64,000 nt of DNA from Lampris incognitus (taxonomy: Eukaryota; Chordata; Actinopteri; Lampriformes; Lampridae): assembly GCF_029633865.1 (NCBI RefSeq), contig NC_079214.1, positions 19,160,119 to 19,224,118 of the forward strand. The letters are read 5' to 3'. Below are positions 1 to 64,000 of the stretch, in pieces; position 1 is the stretch's first letter, and every line of letters begins with the position of its first letter. The notes under the pieces were generated by a model. It was not told where the DNA came from, searched no databases, and worked only from the letters and a program-made list of their open reading frames with translations. The position numbers and the translations under genes are program-made.

Positions 1-371
1 ACAGTGCGTGAAACCTTGGGATGCCGACACAGGTCGTCGAGCACAGCCAGGCGTTTTGCTACACCTCAGCCTCAAATGCCCCAGACTCAACTGACGACCA
101 TTTATTCGCGGCTTTTTATCCAGACCACTTGCTGTTGAGCTGGAGCACTCGATGCTATGATGAAACAAAAAGCTCCGCTCTGCCCACAGAGACTAGCACT
201 GGCAGAACTGTTTTCCGTGAGAGAAGAGGGGTGAGGGGAACCATGATTAGGCTGTTGCGGGTTTGATTTTGTGTGCTCTAAGTGAAAATCAGCTACCATG
301 CCATAGTGAGAAGCTTTTTATAAAAAAATCCTTACCCTCATAATCTCCCTTACCATCCTCATCGTCCTTAC
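1..371. other. trpm7 intron 22, nothing else recognised
   Basis: Lies between exon 22 and the next, off-window, exon. Short open frames on both strands have no family resemblance. The rest of the pore loop and S6 are not here. Confidence 0.6.
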
Positions 372-55909
<55,538 letters not shown>

Positions 55910-56473
55910 TCTCTTCACCGTTGAGACTCAGGAAGAGCTGCGTCGTGGCTTTTATCCATCTATCGGCGGTGTTGTCGGTAAGCCTCGCAGGGAAAGCCCG
56001 ATTGATGTTGGGGAAATATGCTTCGGCTGCAGCTCCAGCGGAAGGTTGCTTTTTCATAATTGTGCGACTCCAGACTGACGTTGGCCGGCCAAGCTGAGTC
56101 AGCCTGCACGCCGTCACATGACCGGGCGGAGTTAGACGAGCCAACGTGCGGGTAAGTCTACAGACGTCGGCGATGGGGTGGGGGGGGTGACGGGAAACTT
56201 AAATCGAGTGAAATTTGAATGAATTTGATCTCCTCGGAACAGATTTGTCAATAAAGCTCTCGTTATTGAATTCAAGCGATCGTTGAGTAAAACTCGGGGT
56301 TTATCACTGACAACACTATCTGAAAGGGAAAAAAATGAATAAAAATAAATTACAATTAAAATTTTCCTAAGTCTGTCCCGTGACTTTCCGTTTTACTCGT
56401 GCCCGGGGATAATCTCAAGGAGGTCGAGGGCAATTCCTCCCCATCCACCTGCCAATTAAAAGCATTCACGAGA

Positions 56474-56872
56474 GGGTAGCGAAGCAGTCTATTCCGTTGC
56501 CTACCAACATGGAGGCTGCTCGTTCGAATCCCCGTGTTACCTCTGGCTTGGTCGGACGTCCGGATGTGTGTATGTGTCCTGGTCGCTACACTAGCGCCTC
56601 CTCTGGTCGGTTGAGGCAAAACAGGGGGGGGGCTGGTCGGCTAACTCAGCCTTCCCGCCGGCTGCCACGCGCTACGTCCTCCTGGCGAAACTCCTCACTG
56701 TCAGGTGACAAGAAGCGGCTGCCGACTCCACATGTATCGGGAGGAGGCACGCGGGAGTCTGCAGCCCTCCCCGGATCGGCAGAGGGGGTGGAGCAGCGAC
56801 CAGGACGGCTCGGAAAATGGGGGAATTGGTCAAGTACAATTGGGGAGAGAGAGAGCGAGCTGCTGGGGGGTC
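56474..56872 (+). mobile_element. tRNA-derived SINE near the trpm7 promoter
   Basis: Starts gggtagcgaagcagtctatt (A-box region), B-box gttcgaatcc at 56,522-56,531, ends caattggggagagaga...ggtc. Flanked by aaagcattcacgaga and aaagcgttcacgaga (14 of 15 matching; 56,459-56,473 and 56,873-56,887). Same family as 933-1,351. It lies 0.3-0.7 kb upstream of the trpm7 CpG block. Confidence 0.88.
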
Positions 56873-56887
56873 AAAGCGTTCACGAGA

Positions 56888-57659
56888 CGAAATAACGGGA
56901 GTAACAATTTAAAAAAAATGTTTTGTCTTTCCACACAGATTATGCAACTCGCTTAAATTCCCATATTCATTCTCCACGCCGAGGTTCCTCTCTACGGGCT
57001 GAACAGATATTACCAGGTCTCCACACATAACTCTCCCCACGCTGAACGTGATAGATGTTGAATGGTTGAACGTGTCTCACAACAAAAGGTGTCTATATTC
57101 AAGACACGTATTCAAGCCCTGAAGGAGCACAGACAAATATTGGATCCTTGAACACAGGTCTATTGTGTGGTGCTAGTGCCTTACCCCACCTGTGCACACA
57201 TCCTCCATACGGTCATTATAAACATTTGGAAGTCTAACAAATTACTGTCTTAACCAGAAGTCTATCCTGTTTATTGGGAAAAAAGTTTAGGTTTATATTC
57301 AGAGAATGCAGTTATGACCACATTCATCTCTGATTTTAATTCTCAACACCAACAATCTGCAAATTTTATGTGGACTTGTCAAGCTTGGCTGTATTTAGCC
57401 CAACTGCAGAGAGCACAATTCTCAATATATAATTAAAAAAAAACACCTTTTAGAATTGACTTTCAGATTTAATGGGATAAAATACCTCAGTTTCTTTACT
57501 GACATCTAGAAAATGTTATCTCAGCTACAGTTTAGTAAGCTAAACTTGTCAGATTCTTTTTTCCCCCTCAACTTGGCAGACCCAGTGGTAAGCTCTGATA
57601 GTGAGACTGAAAATAAAAGTACCCATACGTGAGGGCAACGACAGTTGTTGCTGTTGAAT
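56888..57659. other. intergenic DNA between sppl2a and trpm7
   Basis: Short tandem-gene spacer. No coding frame or repeat recognised. Confidence 0.5.
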
Positions 57660-58233
57660 GGACAGGGGTATAAAGAAGTATTTTTTATTCAAATAAACCT
57701 CCGCAAAACAGAAATAAGCAATTCATTTGATATATAAGGCAATGAAAGAAATTATGTGAATCAGTTTCACAATTTACACAGAAACCCAAAACACCATTCA
57801 AAAAGTTGTCATTTTCTGGCTAGTTGTCCAACACCCTAGCCCCATCCTTGAAACATCAGCAGAAAGTGAGTATTCTAAAGTGCTTTCTCATTCAGTTGTA
57901 TGCTATTATCACCAAGGCATCATATGTAGGCAACATCATAGCAGGTTTCCTGACTTGAACTTAATGTCATGATGTTTGTGCCATTTTCAGAAACAAATCA
58001 GCCTATGAAACCTGTAAAGCATCTGTCTGTTCTATCTAGGCGGTATTTATTAGTCACCAGAAAACTACCCTCCCAACCCTTCAAATTAGTTACAGTGAAC
58101 AATTTTTACTAAAAACCTCTGTTGATCAAAAATTATGTTCCCTTGCTCTGCAAATGTTCATAACCAAATGGTCATCCAAAAATGTCAGCAGTTGGTTCCT
58201 TTCCCATTAGCATAAATCAGCATCTTTCTCCTC
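57660..58233 (-). other. sppl2a: sppl2a 3' UTR
   Basis: Non-coding stretch between the proposed stop at 58,234 and the minus-strand AATAAA at 57,684-57,689. It has no repeat signature and is AT-rich, as expected of a 3' UTR. Confidence 0.5.
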
Positions 58234-61200
58234 CTACGGAGCAGTCAGCTCTTCCCTCTGAGAAAAAAAAAGAAAAAAAAGGGGGGGGGACAGATAAGTC
58301 AACAGAAAAGGAAAAAGATGAAGCAACTAATTCAAGTCCAGTACAGATATAAACACACTGCTTAGATGGAATTCACATTTATATGGTCACTGCATCAGTG
58401 GACTAGCAATGCAGTCTCTACAAATGTCTACAAAACACAGACACATAACCATACACAATCCATTCCATAGCCCTCTCAGGATAACTCCAAACAACAGCAT
58501 GCAGAGGGAAACATTTTCATACAGGTAAATGCATGAAGGATGCAGTAAAAAAAATATTCATTCTGGTTTCTTAAAAAAGATGGATGGCTACTAAGAAAAC
58601 GCAAAGGATGATGAAAAGACCGCAAAAGACCAAAGTGCAAGTTATGAGTCAGACTGCAAAAGTTAAGAGATTATGAGGTTAATGGAGTATGGTATTCCAG
58701 GGTCATGGCTTTTATTCAAGTCCATTTGTGAAAGTGGCTGAAACGTTCAAGGTACAAGAGACACATTTGTTACCCAGTTAATATTTAACGATTTGGCGAC
58801 ACCTAGTGATCAACTAAAGCCAACTAGCACGACTGCAACTTGTTTAGCCCCATTTTCTGATGTTTTCCATTGTATATGATTGTATTCCTACTGACCCAAG
58901 AAATCAGGACAAACTATCAACAGAAACAGACAAGCAAATCAAAGCTGCTGCTGAATACAAAAGGCAATGCAATAAGCGACACGGTAGGGTGGTGGGACAG
59001 ATGCAGGAGCAGGTCTGGGTTAGAGAGAAGCAAACCTGGCAACAATGGTTCCCTGGATGAGTCCAACACCTGGTGGAGATGAGGCAAGTTCAGAGTTTCA
59101 TTATTTCTCCTATTCCCTCTGGCTTTCACACAAATATACTCATATAAAAACATAATAGCCTTCCAACAGCCATACCTTGGGATGCTGAGACAATACTTGA
59201 TACTGTCTCGAGATGTACTCTAACAAGTGTAAGAAATTAACATCCACCATTGGTAATACATATTTGACTTCAGCTGCTCAGCTTGACTTCTTTGCCAGCC
59301 ACAAATTGTAGGTCTTTTTCTATTCTTTACCTGGCTGGCGAGATGACTAGTAAAACTTTTTTTTTCTCCATTTTTTGAGCTAAAATTGTTGGTATTGGCC
59401 TAGGGAGGTAGAACAGGTTGCCCTCATAATAAATTCGATGCAAAATGAGATTGATCACACAGCTTCTTTGAGGGAGAAAATCTATGCCCCGACAACCACA
59501 GCTGATTTTTAAGATATTTTCCAAACCCTACTGAATTCAACAACAAAAACACAACAAAACCAAAAAAAACAAAAAAACAACCCTGCTTGGATTATAGCAC
59601 AGTAATTGCCCTCCTGGCTCTCTCACCTCATATGTAGTTCCTGCCCAGAATTGCTTAATCTCTCCCCTATAAACAGCCACCAGGCATGAGGTTATCAGGG
59701 TGAATGGCACCAGGTAGAGCAGAGCGGGCTGGCCCATTCCTGATAACAGCATCACAGCAAATGTCACTCCCATGCCCAGGAGATATGCTATGGAGAAAGG
59801 TACAATGAAGGAGAGAGAGAGACATATACAAACAGACACAAATACAGAGGGAGTGAGACAAAGTCAACCTCAATTTTGCAGCATGCACGCACACACACAC
59901 ACACCCACACACACCCACAGGTAAATCCAGACATGAAATCCATTTCAAGTAAAGAAATTCTGGGGTGAGAATGGGGAAAGAAAACACCTAGTAGACACCT
60001 AGCGTTCAGGAGAGGGAATGTCTGCACGATCCACTAAGCATTTCCATCATTATTAATGTAGATGTGTTGTCATAAATAAAGCATTTATCTTAATAATGCA
60101 TATCATGTAACATTTTTCTGTTTGCATTAGCCTTCACATTCTTTTCATAAACACTTCTGTATAGTCTAAGAGTAATTGCAGAGGTGGTATTGCACATTGA
60201 ACAATGTAGAGGCAAATAGTATAGCCCGAGTGCATTGGTATTGTATAAGTATATGTAAAGCCAAGAAGAACCCGCACACTGAGATACTACGAGACTAGAG
60301 CCATCATTATTTTAAAAAAAAGAAAGAAAAAAAAAAGTTTCCTTACCGACAGGGAATGAGGCAAAATGCATGTGTGGAAATATTTCAGTCCTTAGACTTT
60401 CCTCGGTGCAAAAAATGACCATGATGATAATGTTCTACACTGGCCTTTGTTGCACAGAGGAAAAGTCTAAGAACTGAAATGTTTGCACTCCTGCACTGTG
60501 CCTCATTCCTTGTGAATTAAGACACGCTTTTGTAGTAAATAATGTTGACTTTCTAGTCTCTCTATATCCCAGTGTATGGGTTATTCCTGGTTTTATATGT
60601 ATAGTCTAATAAAAAGAACATTATTGAATGGATGGGCATTCTTTTTTCAGTAGCTCTTACAGTGCTACTTCTATGCACTATGCAATTAATGCAAATATTA
60701 ACATGGGGAGTGACTGCAGATAATGTGTAAACAGTATATCAGTGTAATGTGAATCAACGACTCAGTATTCATGATAATATTAGTAACAGCCAGTTGGTTA
60801 GTGCATAATTCAAGTTACTCATATTGTCTAAAAACTCTTTTAGTAGATAAGTCAGAATATTGTAGCTAGACCTGAGCAAGTATCATACATGTTCAGTAGC
60901 TGAGCTGCATATTTATAGATCCTCTAAGTAGTATGGCTGTGAGAGAGCTTGTCTACCTATGCAGCTGCTGACGAAGTAGATCTTCTTGGTGCTGTTGATC
61001 CATACATCAAACCTGCTGCAGTAGGCCACAAGCAGACCTGTTGGAGTAGTGAGGAAATCAAGTGTAAGGACCATATATGAATGGAACATATATGAATGAA
61101 ACCTTTTTTTCCCCCCTGACTCGTTATCACTTCCCTTACATTCTGGCATTTTGCAATAATTTTATTATGCTCAACACCTGCTTCAATGGGGCAACAATTG

Positions 61201-62863
61201 GTGACAGTTGGATAATGCTACATACTCATTTCTGACTGTATTTAGCTTGTATTCAGATGTAATCATTATGTGACTAACAACTTGAGTCTTCATGAAGGTT
61301 GGCTCTGTTCTGAATAGACATACACTACCGTTCAAAAGTTTGGGATCACCCAAACAATTTTGTGTTTTCCATGAAAAGTCACACTTATTCACCACCATAT
61401 GTTGTGAAATGAATAGAAAATAGAGTCAAGACATTGACAAGGTTAGAAATAATGATTTGTATTTGAAATAAGATTTTTTTTACATCAAACTTTGCTTTCG
61501 TCAAAGAATCCTCCATTTGCAGCAATTACAGCATTGCAGACCTTTGGCATTCTAGCTGTTAATTTGTTGAGGTAATCTGGAGAAATTGCACCCCACGCTT
61601 CCAGAAGCAGCTCCCACAAGTTGGATTGGTTGGATGGGCACTTCTTTGAGCAGATTGAGTTTCTGGAGCATCACATTTGTGGGGTCAATTAAACGCTCAA
61701 AATGGCCAGAAAAAGAGAGCTTTCATCTGAAACTCGACAGTCTATTCTTGTTCTTAGAAATGAAGGCTATTCCATGCGAGAAATTGCTAAGAAATTGAAG
61801 ATTTCCTACACCGGTGTGTACTACTCCCTTCAGAGGACAGCACAAACAGGCTCTAACCAGAGTAGAAAAAGAAGTGGGAGGCCGCGTTGCACAACTGAGC
61901 AAGAAGATAAGTACATTAGAGTCTCTAGTTTGAGAAACAGACGCCTCACAGGTCCCCAACTGGCATCTTCATTAAATAGTACCTGTTAGAGCCTGTTTGT
62001 GCTGTCCTCTGAAGGGAGTAGTACACACCGGTGTAGGAAATCTTCAATTTCTTAGCAATTTCTCGCATGGAATAGCCTTCATTTCTAAGAACAAGAATAG
62101 ACTGTCGAGTTTCAGATGAAAGCTCTCTTTTTCTGGCCATTTTGAGCGTTTAATTGACCCCACAAATGTGATGCTCCAGAAACTCAATCTGCTCAAAGAA
62201 GTGCCCATCCAACCAATCCAACTTGTGGGAGCTGCTTCTGGAAGCGTGGGGTGCAATTTCTCCAGATTACCTCAACAAATTAACAGCTAGAATGCCAAAG
62301 GTCTGCAATGCTGTAATTGCTGCAAATGGAGGATTCTTTGACGAAAGCAAAGTTTGATGTAAAAAAAATCTTATTTCAAATACAAATCATTATTTCTAAC
62401 CTTGTCAATGTCTTGACTCTATTTTCTATTCATTTCACAACATATGGTGGTGAATAAGTGTGACTTTTCATGGAAAACACGAAATTGTTTGGGTGATCCC
62501 AAACTTTTGAACGGTAGTGTACATTCTCTTAATTTATTTTTTTGGTTTAACCTTTTGCTTTTGTTTACACATTTGTTACAGTATATTGTAAATCCTCCTA
62601 ATCAGTTAATGAAAATCTACATTATGTCACTGTTAGATGCATACACAAGAACTACTGCTGAAAAAAATAATCTGATAGAAATATATCCTGGCATGATCTT
62701 TCTTGTACGTGGCATCTACTTGGCGAAGACTAGGCTATAGATTCAAGTGAATATTTAGCCCACCTGGAACGATGATGTCGCCATATCCCAGAATAGAGAA
62801 CTGCATCCCACACAAGTTCTGAGCCCAGGCTGCGAAACGTGGGACACGCATCACCACTGGCAA
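57660..62863 (-). CDS. sppl2a: sppl2a, 3' end of the gene (last four coding exons and 3' UTR)
   Basis: Signal-peptide-peptidase-like 2 proteins are multi-pass GxGD aspartyl proteases that cut type II membrane stubs in endosomes and lysosomes. Three exons encode the last transmembrane helices: LPVVMRVPRFA then SILGYGDIIVPG (second catalytic Asp), LLVAYCSRFDV then KKIYFVSSCI, and AYLLGMGVTFAVMLLSG then GQPALLYLVPFTLIT (PAL motif). A short last exon adds seven codons and a stop. Phases agree across all four. The first catalytic motif (YD) and the luminal PA domain lie upstream, beyond the right edge. The A paralogue is chosen because of linkage to trpm7 and the short C-terminal tail; SPPL2B has a long proline-rich tail. 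SPPL2 membership is certain, the letter less so. Confidence 0.88.
57684..57689 (-). terminator. sppl2a: polyadenylation signal AATAAA for sppl2a
   Basis: Canonical AATAAA on the minus strand about 550 bases after the proposed stop. Cleavage would fall near 57,660-57,670, about 1.5 kb before the trpm7 promoter. Confidence 0.5.
58234..58257 (-). CDS. sppl2a: sppl2a last coding exon (seven codons and stop)
   Basis: A strong polypyrimidine tract ending ctcag precedes AGG GAA GAG CTG ACT GCT CCG TAG, in phase with the PAL exon, so the protein would end TYEREELTAP. Human SPPL2A also has its last exon break just after the FW...SYQ stretch, but with a longer tail. The placement is supported by the acceptor, the phase and a downstream polyadenylation signal. 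Homology cannot confirm it because the tail is short. Confidence 0.6.
   Translation of the reverse strand, partial: REELTAP
58258..59626. other. sppl2a last intron
   Basis: Begins with the strong polypyrimidine tract at the last-exon acceptor. Open frames near 58,860-59,150 show no known motif. Confidence 0.45.
59627..59787 (-). CDS. sppl2a: sppl2a exon with the PAL motif
   Basis: 161 bp, acceptor catag, donor gtgaga. Encodes AYLLGMGVTFAVMLLSGMG, QPALLYLVPFTLITSCLVA and a cytosolic stretch ending FWAGTTYE. The PAL codons (active-site loop of GxGD proteases) are at 59,720-59,728. Ends in phase 0. Confidence 0.93.
59788..60956. other. sppl2a intron
   Basis: CA-rich microsatellite at 59,889-59,921; otherwise nothing recognised. 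Confidence 0.5.
60957..61037 (-). CDS. sppl2a: sppl2a exon after GxGD
   Basis: 81 bp, acceptor aacag, donor gtagac. Encodes LLVAYCSRFDVWINSTKK then IYFVSSCI, matching the SPPL2 LLIAYCRRFDV block. Phase 1 at both ends. Confidence 0.92.
   Translation of the reverse strand, partial: VCLWPTAAGLMYGSTAPRRSTSSAAA
61323..62519. mobile_element. Palindromic Tc1-derived element, copy 2 (two 535-bp arms)
   Basis: 1,197 bp between TA pairs (61,321-61,322; 62,520-62,521). Left arm 61,323-61,857 and right arm 61,985-62,519 are inverted copies, 535 bp each, differing at very few positions (e.g. a T/C in caaacaatt-tgtg). A 127-bp loop lies between. The plus strand (61,702-61,989) encodes a Tc1 N-terminal DNA-binding region: RKRELSSETRQSILVLRNEG, REIAKKLKISYTGVYYSLQ, RCTTEQEDKYIRVSSLRNRR. 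The minus arm repeats the first half. No catalytic domain. In an sppl2a intron. Confidence 0.95.
62764..62863 (-). CDS. sppl2a: sppl2a exon with the GxGD catalytic motif
   Basis: 100 bp, acceptor tctcag, donor gtgggc. Encodes LPVVMRVPRFAAWAQNLCG then MQFSILGYGDIIVPG. The catalytic Asp codon is at 62,777-62,779. The usual motif is GFGD or GLGD; here it is GYGD. It ends in phase 1 and lies between the palindromic Tc1 element (ending 62,519) and the Penelope-like element (from about 62,980). Confidence 0.93.
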
Positions 62864-62979
62864 CTGAGAAGAATGAGAGACAGACCGAAATCACTTTCTC
62901 AAGTCCCCCTTCTTAATCAGTGCAGGTGTATTTAAGACAGTTACATATTAAAAACAAGACAGCACAGAAAAGTGAATCA

Positions 62980-64000
62980 GTTCATCTGAACACAACATTT
63001 AGTGGGAGAAACGTTTCATCACTCATCCAAGTGATTTCGTCAGTCTCAAACGACTACAGGTATCCCTCAACCTTATAAACAGCACAGTTGCATAATGACC
63101 AAAACCAACTATTGGTTTCATATGCAAACAGGTGTGACCATTAACTAGAGTTACAGTGGCCATGTGTACTATTCACAGAGGATTGGGGAATAGTTGCAAT
63201 CACAGCATTGTAAGATGGTGACAGCTGTACTCTTAGCCCCCCCCCCCCTTAGTTCAGGGATGGTCGTTCCCTCTTCACATATAGATGGCCTCTTTTGACT
63301 CCCCGTTCAAACCAGCGCTCCTCCCTATCAAGGATGTGCACATCCTCATCCTTGAAAGAGTGGCCACTGGCCTGTAGATGGGTGTAGACTGCAGAGTCCT
63401 GGCCTGACGTGTTAGCTCTTCTGTGTTGTGCCATCCTCTTGGCCAGCGTCTGTTTGGTTTACCCAATGTACAAGTCACGGCAATCCTCCCGGCACTTAAC
63501 AGCGTACACTATATTGCTCTGTTTGTGCTGGGGACCCGATCATTGGGGTGGGCCAATTTCTGGTACAGCGTGTTTTGGGGTTTGAAAGCAACTGAGACGC
63601 AGTGTTTGGAAAATATGTGGCTCAGCTTTTCTGACACCCCCGCCACATACGGAATCATCACTGGTTTACGCTTAGGCAACTGTTGTCCTTCTCTCTCTTT
63701 GATTGACCGGTGCACTGTTTGGGCATCTTCCTGGCTTTAACAAACGCCCAGTTAGGATAACTACACTTAACCGCGGCCTGTTTAATGGGATTTCTCCCCT
63801 TCTCTGGCCGCTGTGTCAGTGGGGACATTGTCAGCTCTGTGGTACAGCATCCTGATGACTCCTAGTTTCTGCTCCAGTGGATGATGAGAGTCAGACCTTA
63901 AGTTCTGATCAGTATGTGTTGGTTTACGGTAAACATCAACAATCAAATGTCCCCCATCACCAATTGCAATTTCACAGTCTAAGAAGGCTAATCCGTAATT
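62980..64000 (-). pseudogene. Penelope-like retroelement (PLE), 3' part with GIY-YIG remnant
   Basis: Minus-strand frames give a reverse-transcriptase end (LAFLDCEIAIGDGGHLIVD, VYRKPTHTDQNLRSDSHHP, LEQKLGVIRMLYHRAD), linker KRKPVMIPYVAGVSEKLSH, and a GIY-YIG endonuclease remnant (VKCREDCRDLYIG, KRMAQHRRANTSGQDSAVY, HILDREERWFERGVK). Frameshifts and stops make it inactive. The 3' end carries the usual gtttcatcactcatccaagtg-like sequence near 63,010. It continues past the right edge. Confidence 0.88.

Noticed and set aside
102-299. Next trpm7 exon at the left edge
   Set aside because: Minus-strand translation does not resemble the expected pore-S6 sequence.

Overview
This is a stretch of animal nuclear DNA, almost certainly from a teleost fish. 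The genes are split into short exons with GT-AG introns, and the repeats are the typical teleost mix: Tc1, hAT and piggyBac DNA transposons, L2-like and RTE-like LINEs, tRNA-derived SINEs and a Penelope-like element. I cannot name the species.

Two host genes lie in tandem on the minus strand. The first is trpm7, a TRP-melastatin cation channel fused to an alpha-kinase. Twenty-two exons run from a CpG-rich promoter near 56 kb leftward to the pore exon at 372-546. All exon junction phases agree, giving 3,142 coding bases (1,047 codons plus one base) with no break. S6, the TRP box and the kinase lie beyond the left edge. The second is an SPPL2-type intramembrane aspartyl protease, most likely sppl2a. 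Its last four coding exons (58.2-62.9 kb) carry the GxGD and PAL catalytic motifs. TRPM7 and SPPL2A are also adjacent and co-oriented in human, so this is conserved linkage.

Most of the window is intron packed with mobile DNA. By region: 0.9-1.35 kb, a SINE with a perfect 16-bp target duplication. 4.6-5.7 kb, LINE relics. 6.27-6.63 kb, an RTE 3' end with an 11-bp duplication. 7.5-9.3 kb, a hAT inside an older hAT. 10.2-12.1 kb, an L2-like fragment followed by a GTF2IRD2-like hAT. 13.5-14.7 kb, a dead Tc1. 16.3-17.7 and 20.6-21.8 kb, two more RTE copies. 19.2-20.1 kb, a TTAA-flanked piggyBac-like element. 22.76-23.56 kb, four tandem 200-bp units. 25.8-29.4 kb, a TTAA-flanked DNA transposon split by a LINE with a long open reverse-transcriptase frame. 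30.2-31.2 and 61.3-62.5 kb, two copies of a palindromic Tc1 derivative. 33.6-34.9 kb, another Tc1. 35.3-39.6 kb, LINE and gag fragments. 52.4-53.3 kb, a MITE. 63.0 kb to the end, a Penelope-like element.

No wholly new gene system was found. The most unusual structure is the palindromic Tc1 family. One copy has two 535-bp arms around a 127-bp loop in an sppl2a intron. The sister copy, with a 249-bp arm deletion, ends 54 bp from the 3' splice site of trpm7 exon 11.
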